A DNA stretch of 64,000 nt from Sphaerolaimus hirsutus (lineage: Eukaryota; Nematoda; Chromadorea; Monhysterida; Sphaerolaimidae). Under the pieces are notes generated by a model. That model saw nothing but the letters and a program-made list of their open reading frames with translations. It was not told the origin of the DNA and did not search any database. The stretch is taken from NCBI GenBank assembly GCA_964036195.1, contig OZ038451.1:15938529-16002528 (forward strand). Direction: 5' to 3'. The position numbers and the translations under genes are program-made. Each line of letters opens with the position of its first letter. The first letter of the stretch is position 1. This document shows, piece after piece, positions 60,300 through 64,000 of this stretch.

Positions 60300-63200
60300 G
60301 TCGTTCTAACAGAACACATACAATGCAATCTACCATAAGCAATAATTGGAATCATTTATATAACATATTTATGTGGTGCTGAATTTTTTCGAGCAAAACA
60401 TATCAGTTTCTCCTCAGCTTGCAGGAGAAATTGAGAACATTACAGACTTAACTGAAATGTTAGTTTTTCTTTTCAAATTCCACAAAATTAGACCAACCGC
60501 ATTACAGTAGCCATTTGCTGTTGATGATGAAATAACAACCATTTTTGTGTAAAGCTTATGTATTTTCTACATATTCATCACTGATGGTGACTTTAAAGAT
60601 TATCAATGGTGAATAACTATAGTATTTACCTCATTGACGTCAGACGTTAGACTAAACACAATGACCTATTCACACCAGGATATTGGCAACATCCATCGCA
60701 AATTCAACACATTTGTCATTCATAGACATCAACACTCAATTCATGTGCATTCAATACAATTCAAATAGAGATGGCGCAATGAAAACAATTAATGTGAAGT
60801 AAAAGCAAACACATTCCATCCACTTAATACATCACATTTCATTCAGAGGAGTGCATATACTGGATATTTTTACGAACGATGCTAATAGAAATCTTGGGCA
60901 AAGTATAACTGATGAAAAACAGAGGGAAATTGACAGAGGGACTGTTAACGAGACCACTTTGGAAATGTGTGACTCATTTTATATGGACACATTTCATGAG
61001 AGATTTTCAAAAATTGGGGATAGTAAAATCGGTAAAGCAATTTTTCGTTAAGAAACACGGTAGTTGCCCATTATTTCAGGTGTAGGTTTGAATTTCATCT
61101 ACATTTCATGACCACAACAAAGTAACATACACATACTAGGTAACTAATTCCGATACCATGCACGAGGTCGACTTTCATTCACAGAACAATAGTAAATAAA
61201 TATCAATAGTAAACGGTTGCCACTACCATTTATGCTGTGAGGATTTCAACTCCAATGGTTTTATGAAGCGGCACCTAATTTATTTACGTTATTTAGATAC
61301 TGAAATAAAATAAAATGGCACTCTCGCGGTGATCATTTTAATTTGAAAATATTCTGCTTTATATTTGTGTTGTTGTTTTTATGTTTTTGTTGAGATTTCT
61401 GATTGCCCAATCATAAATTGAATTGATATTTTCATACCTAATTATTGTAAAATAAATATTTGTGTTGATCGGTACCTCGTTCGTACTAGTGTATTTACAT
61501 AGTTCACGGCTCTGTCAGGCTGGCATACACATTTCCTGATGACGCATACAAAATAAACTTAATCACAATCTCAGATAGGCACTCACAAGTCGCAGAAAAT
61601 CCATCAAATGAGTGTCAAATGAGCACCACTCAAACAGCGAAGCCACTCACACAGCGCAAAATGGCCCCTGCACTGGCATTACTCCTTTGGGGTCAAGCGC
61701 TAATATTATGCATTTCCTGGTGTCACACTAAGTCTGAGTATCCGCAAATGCGAGATTTCATGCCTCAGTACATCCTATCTACGTTGGCAGATTTTTCACT
61801 GAGCTGGGCAGTTGGCAAGTGCCCAATTTGGAAAATGCAAATTCAAATACAACTTTGAAAGCAGGGAAACTGTAACTGCAAATGTTGTTGTGTAAAAAAG
61901 TGACCCTTCTTTCTGAACAGAAGTGTCTATCTAATCATGTTTGTCATTTCTGCAATTTTTGATAAAGACTAGTATTACCTCATAAAGAATAGTATTTACC
62001 TCATATAGTAGATTAGATAGCATTTCCATGTTGTTTTGTGTTGAAAGGATTAGGCGGTTTTCTAATGGGGAAATCAACCAAGCATTCCTTTTACACTGTG
62101 ATACTGGTAACTTTATAGAATACCGTCACTGAATCAGCGACAAAAACTGTAACTACTGTGACATTCAATTTCATTTTAAACTTTTTTTTAAATTGTATCT
62201 GCAGAAAAATATAACAACGCATATCAATGCTAAGACAAAGAGTCATCCTACCCTATCGTCATAAACACTACAATGCGTGAAGGAGCAGTAAACTTTGAAG
62301 ACATCGCCGGGAAATTTTCCGATTTTTTGTTTTGTGTGAAATATTGTTGTTGTTTTTTTCGATTGTTGTCTACAAATGTAACTTTAAATGTGAAGGTTGG
62401 ACCTGAAGGAACATACTCCTTGTTTATCACATTGGCAAACGCACACTACTCTTTGAAGTTACAACTTCAAGGGAAACTTCCAAATTGTCTGCAACGAAAT
62501 TACCTGACATGTGAAGCTTCACCTGGCAGGGCGCTGGATTGGCTTGGCAGACAGCCAAGCACCACGAATAGGAAAATCAGCGAACTGTTGAATTGTAATA
62601 ATTGGTGTATGTTTGGCTTTTCTAGAGCAAACTAAATTATTGTTCATCGCCAATAATTGGCCCACTGCGGAGTCGACCGATCACTGAAAAAATATGTAAG
62701 AATACTGATACCAGCCGTTGGATTCAAAGGCATGAATGTAAATACCACATCGGGAAATATGAACATGTGGAGCTGCGGTTACTTGCCAAATTGGCCACAC
62801 CAAAAAACATGATCTTGAACAAAACAGCAGACTAAAGTGAGATTTAATGCATGATTTTCTCGAAATTACTAAAGCCACGATTCTTTTCAAGCTCCAAACA
62901 CTACAAAGTCTGAAATCAAATTTTACGGCGCTGCTCGGCGATCGCACGCACGTACACGGCACAGATTTGCACTGTTGCTATTGTATTCTAGGAGTGCGGG
63001 GCACTGCTTTGTTGCGCATGGGCGCACTTTACGTGTTTATCTGGTGTGTTACGAAAGTACTTGGACAGGAAGTTTTTGAGGACTTGGCGATCTTGTTTCA
63101 TCGAGTAGAAATTCATCGAGTTTTTACATTAGGGACGAGTGGAAGAGTGGTAATCAAATTGGTATTTGGTAAGTCAAGTGACAAGTAAACTTGTAAGTGA

Positions 63201-63500
63201 CGAGTCTGTTTTTGTCAGTTATAAGGCTACTTGTCAGATGAATTACCACATAAACTACTTAGTACTTACCACTTTTTTGTAGCTTGGTCACTTGAAAATT
63301 AGAGATGTTGCATCTAATGATTTTCTATTGCCGTTGAACGTTGTCTCCAAATAAATCATACATTTACCCAATTTACCTATTTGTATCGAGGAAAGCTTCA
63401 TCCCAAAATTATGCATTCATGCAGAGTTTTTGTCAAAATGAGTGCTAATTATAGGCCATGAACTAAGGCAAGCTGTAGATTTTTATTGATACTAGTAATA
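60300..63500. other. No supported gene
   Basis: Open plus-strand frames at 60851-61051 (ILDIFTNDANRNLG...), 62273-62635 and 62847-63188 have no recognisable domains. The last is followed by a good donor (GTAAGT at 63170), but the surrounding ACTTGTCACTT repeat could supply that by chance. Confidence 0.35.
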
Positions 63501-63574
63501 GTGATTACAAGCTCATTTGTCACTTGATTTACCCCCTAAACTACTGTCCTTCTTAACTCCCAACCCGCAAAACT

Positions 63575-63764
63575 AGCAGCAGCCGTCCCACAAACTTCCA
63601 AACACGCCCAGCACCGCACATTGTTGAATTCGGTGCTAGGAACGCCGCGCACTAGTATACAGCTCGGATCCAAACTGCATGACCGAGACAATCCCGTGAG
63701 AACGGCAACAAATACCCCCGCGCAGCGAATCTTGGCCAGTGGCCACGGCGCCGGGGAATTGTAG
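63575..63764 (+). CDS. Candidate last exon of an unrecognised plus-strand gene
   Basis: A GC-rich frame encodes AAAVPQTSKHAQHRTLLNSV, LGTPRTSIQLGSKLHDRDN and TPAQRILASGHGAGEL, then TAG. A pyrimidine-rich stretch precedes it; the exact acceptor among three AGs near 63574 is uncertain. Composition and codon use resemble the real exons of the window. An antisense frame is also open, so the strand is not certain. No family recognised. Confidence 0.45.
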
Positions 63765-64000
63765 CTTTTGAAAATTTGCGTGGATTTTTTGGGGATATGC
63801 TTTTGGCACAGTTTATACTTGGGGTGTGGAATTCGGGGTGTTGTCACCCTCTCATGACGATGATTTCATTTTGCATTCAGTAATTGACAACGTTGGCTCC
63901 ATAGAGAAAAAAAAATAAAAATTGTGCAATTGTCAAAAATGACGATTTACAAATTCCCAAATCAAAACATTCTAGCACTATAAATGATTGCTGTATGTGC

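Noticed and set aside
62847..63188. Plus-strand frame ending EIHRVFTLGTSGRVVIKL, faintly like the C-terminus of quinone oxidoreductases, followed by GTAAGT
   Set aside because: The rest of the frame does not resemble that family, and the donor lies in a dispersed ACTTGTCACTT repeat. Too weak to call.

Overview
This is a window of an intron-rich animal genome, A+T-rich overall, with GC-rich exons set in a sea of inverted-repeat transposons. It has no bacterial operons, no ribosome binding sites and no viral genes. Two large protein-coding genes can be read exon by exon because the splice phases agree. The potassium channel most resembles the TWK class known from nematodes (TIADIGKFFSEHL after the first pore, VGGKVVLVSELYGRL after M4, as recalled from that family). 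An ecdysozoan or other invertebrate is therefore likely. Acceptors are not the strict TTTTCAG of rhabditid nematodes, so I do not name a genus.

Layout. (1) About 7.27-35.2 kb, plus strand: the 3' 14 exons of an oxysterol-binding protein (OSBP-type) gene, running from the second half of the PH domain to the stop codon. They join in phase to 785 codons including the stop. The 5' exons lie upstream of the window or were not found. (2) About 35.2-40.5 kb: an intergenic stretch between the two convergent genes, filled largely by a 2-kb nested palindrome. (3) About 40.6-58.65 kb, minus strand: a two-pore-domain (K2P) potassium channel. Nine exons encode the 475-residue channel core and tail. They are preceded by at least eight exons of a low-complexity N-terminal region of more than 500 residues. 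(4) About 58.7-64 kb: mostly featureless, with a possible last exon of an unrecognised plus-strand gene at its right end.

The rest is mobile DNA. Most elements are non-autonomous and palindromic. Many have clean 8-bp target duplications (hAT-like), with termini TAGGGT..., TAGTGATGG..., CAGGGACGTATCCAGG or CAGGGGTCT. Their interiors are filled with different simple-sequence payloads: TTTCCG, GGGACC, TCGATATC, TTTAAA or GGCGCC. Several are nested two or three deep.

The most exciting system is a short dispersed element with GGTGCCA... at one end and ...TGCCCCCAG at the other. One copy forms, base for base, a 207-bp intron inside the OSBP lipid-binding domain. Its own ends supply the splice donor and acceptor. 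That is the hallmark of an introner, a transposon that creates introns. About eight further copies, intact and decayed, lie in the window.

The two genes have no shared pathway. OSBP acts in sterol/PI4P exchange at ER-Golgi contacts, and the K2P channel sets plasma-membrane leak potassium current.
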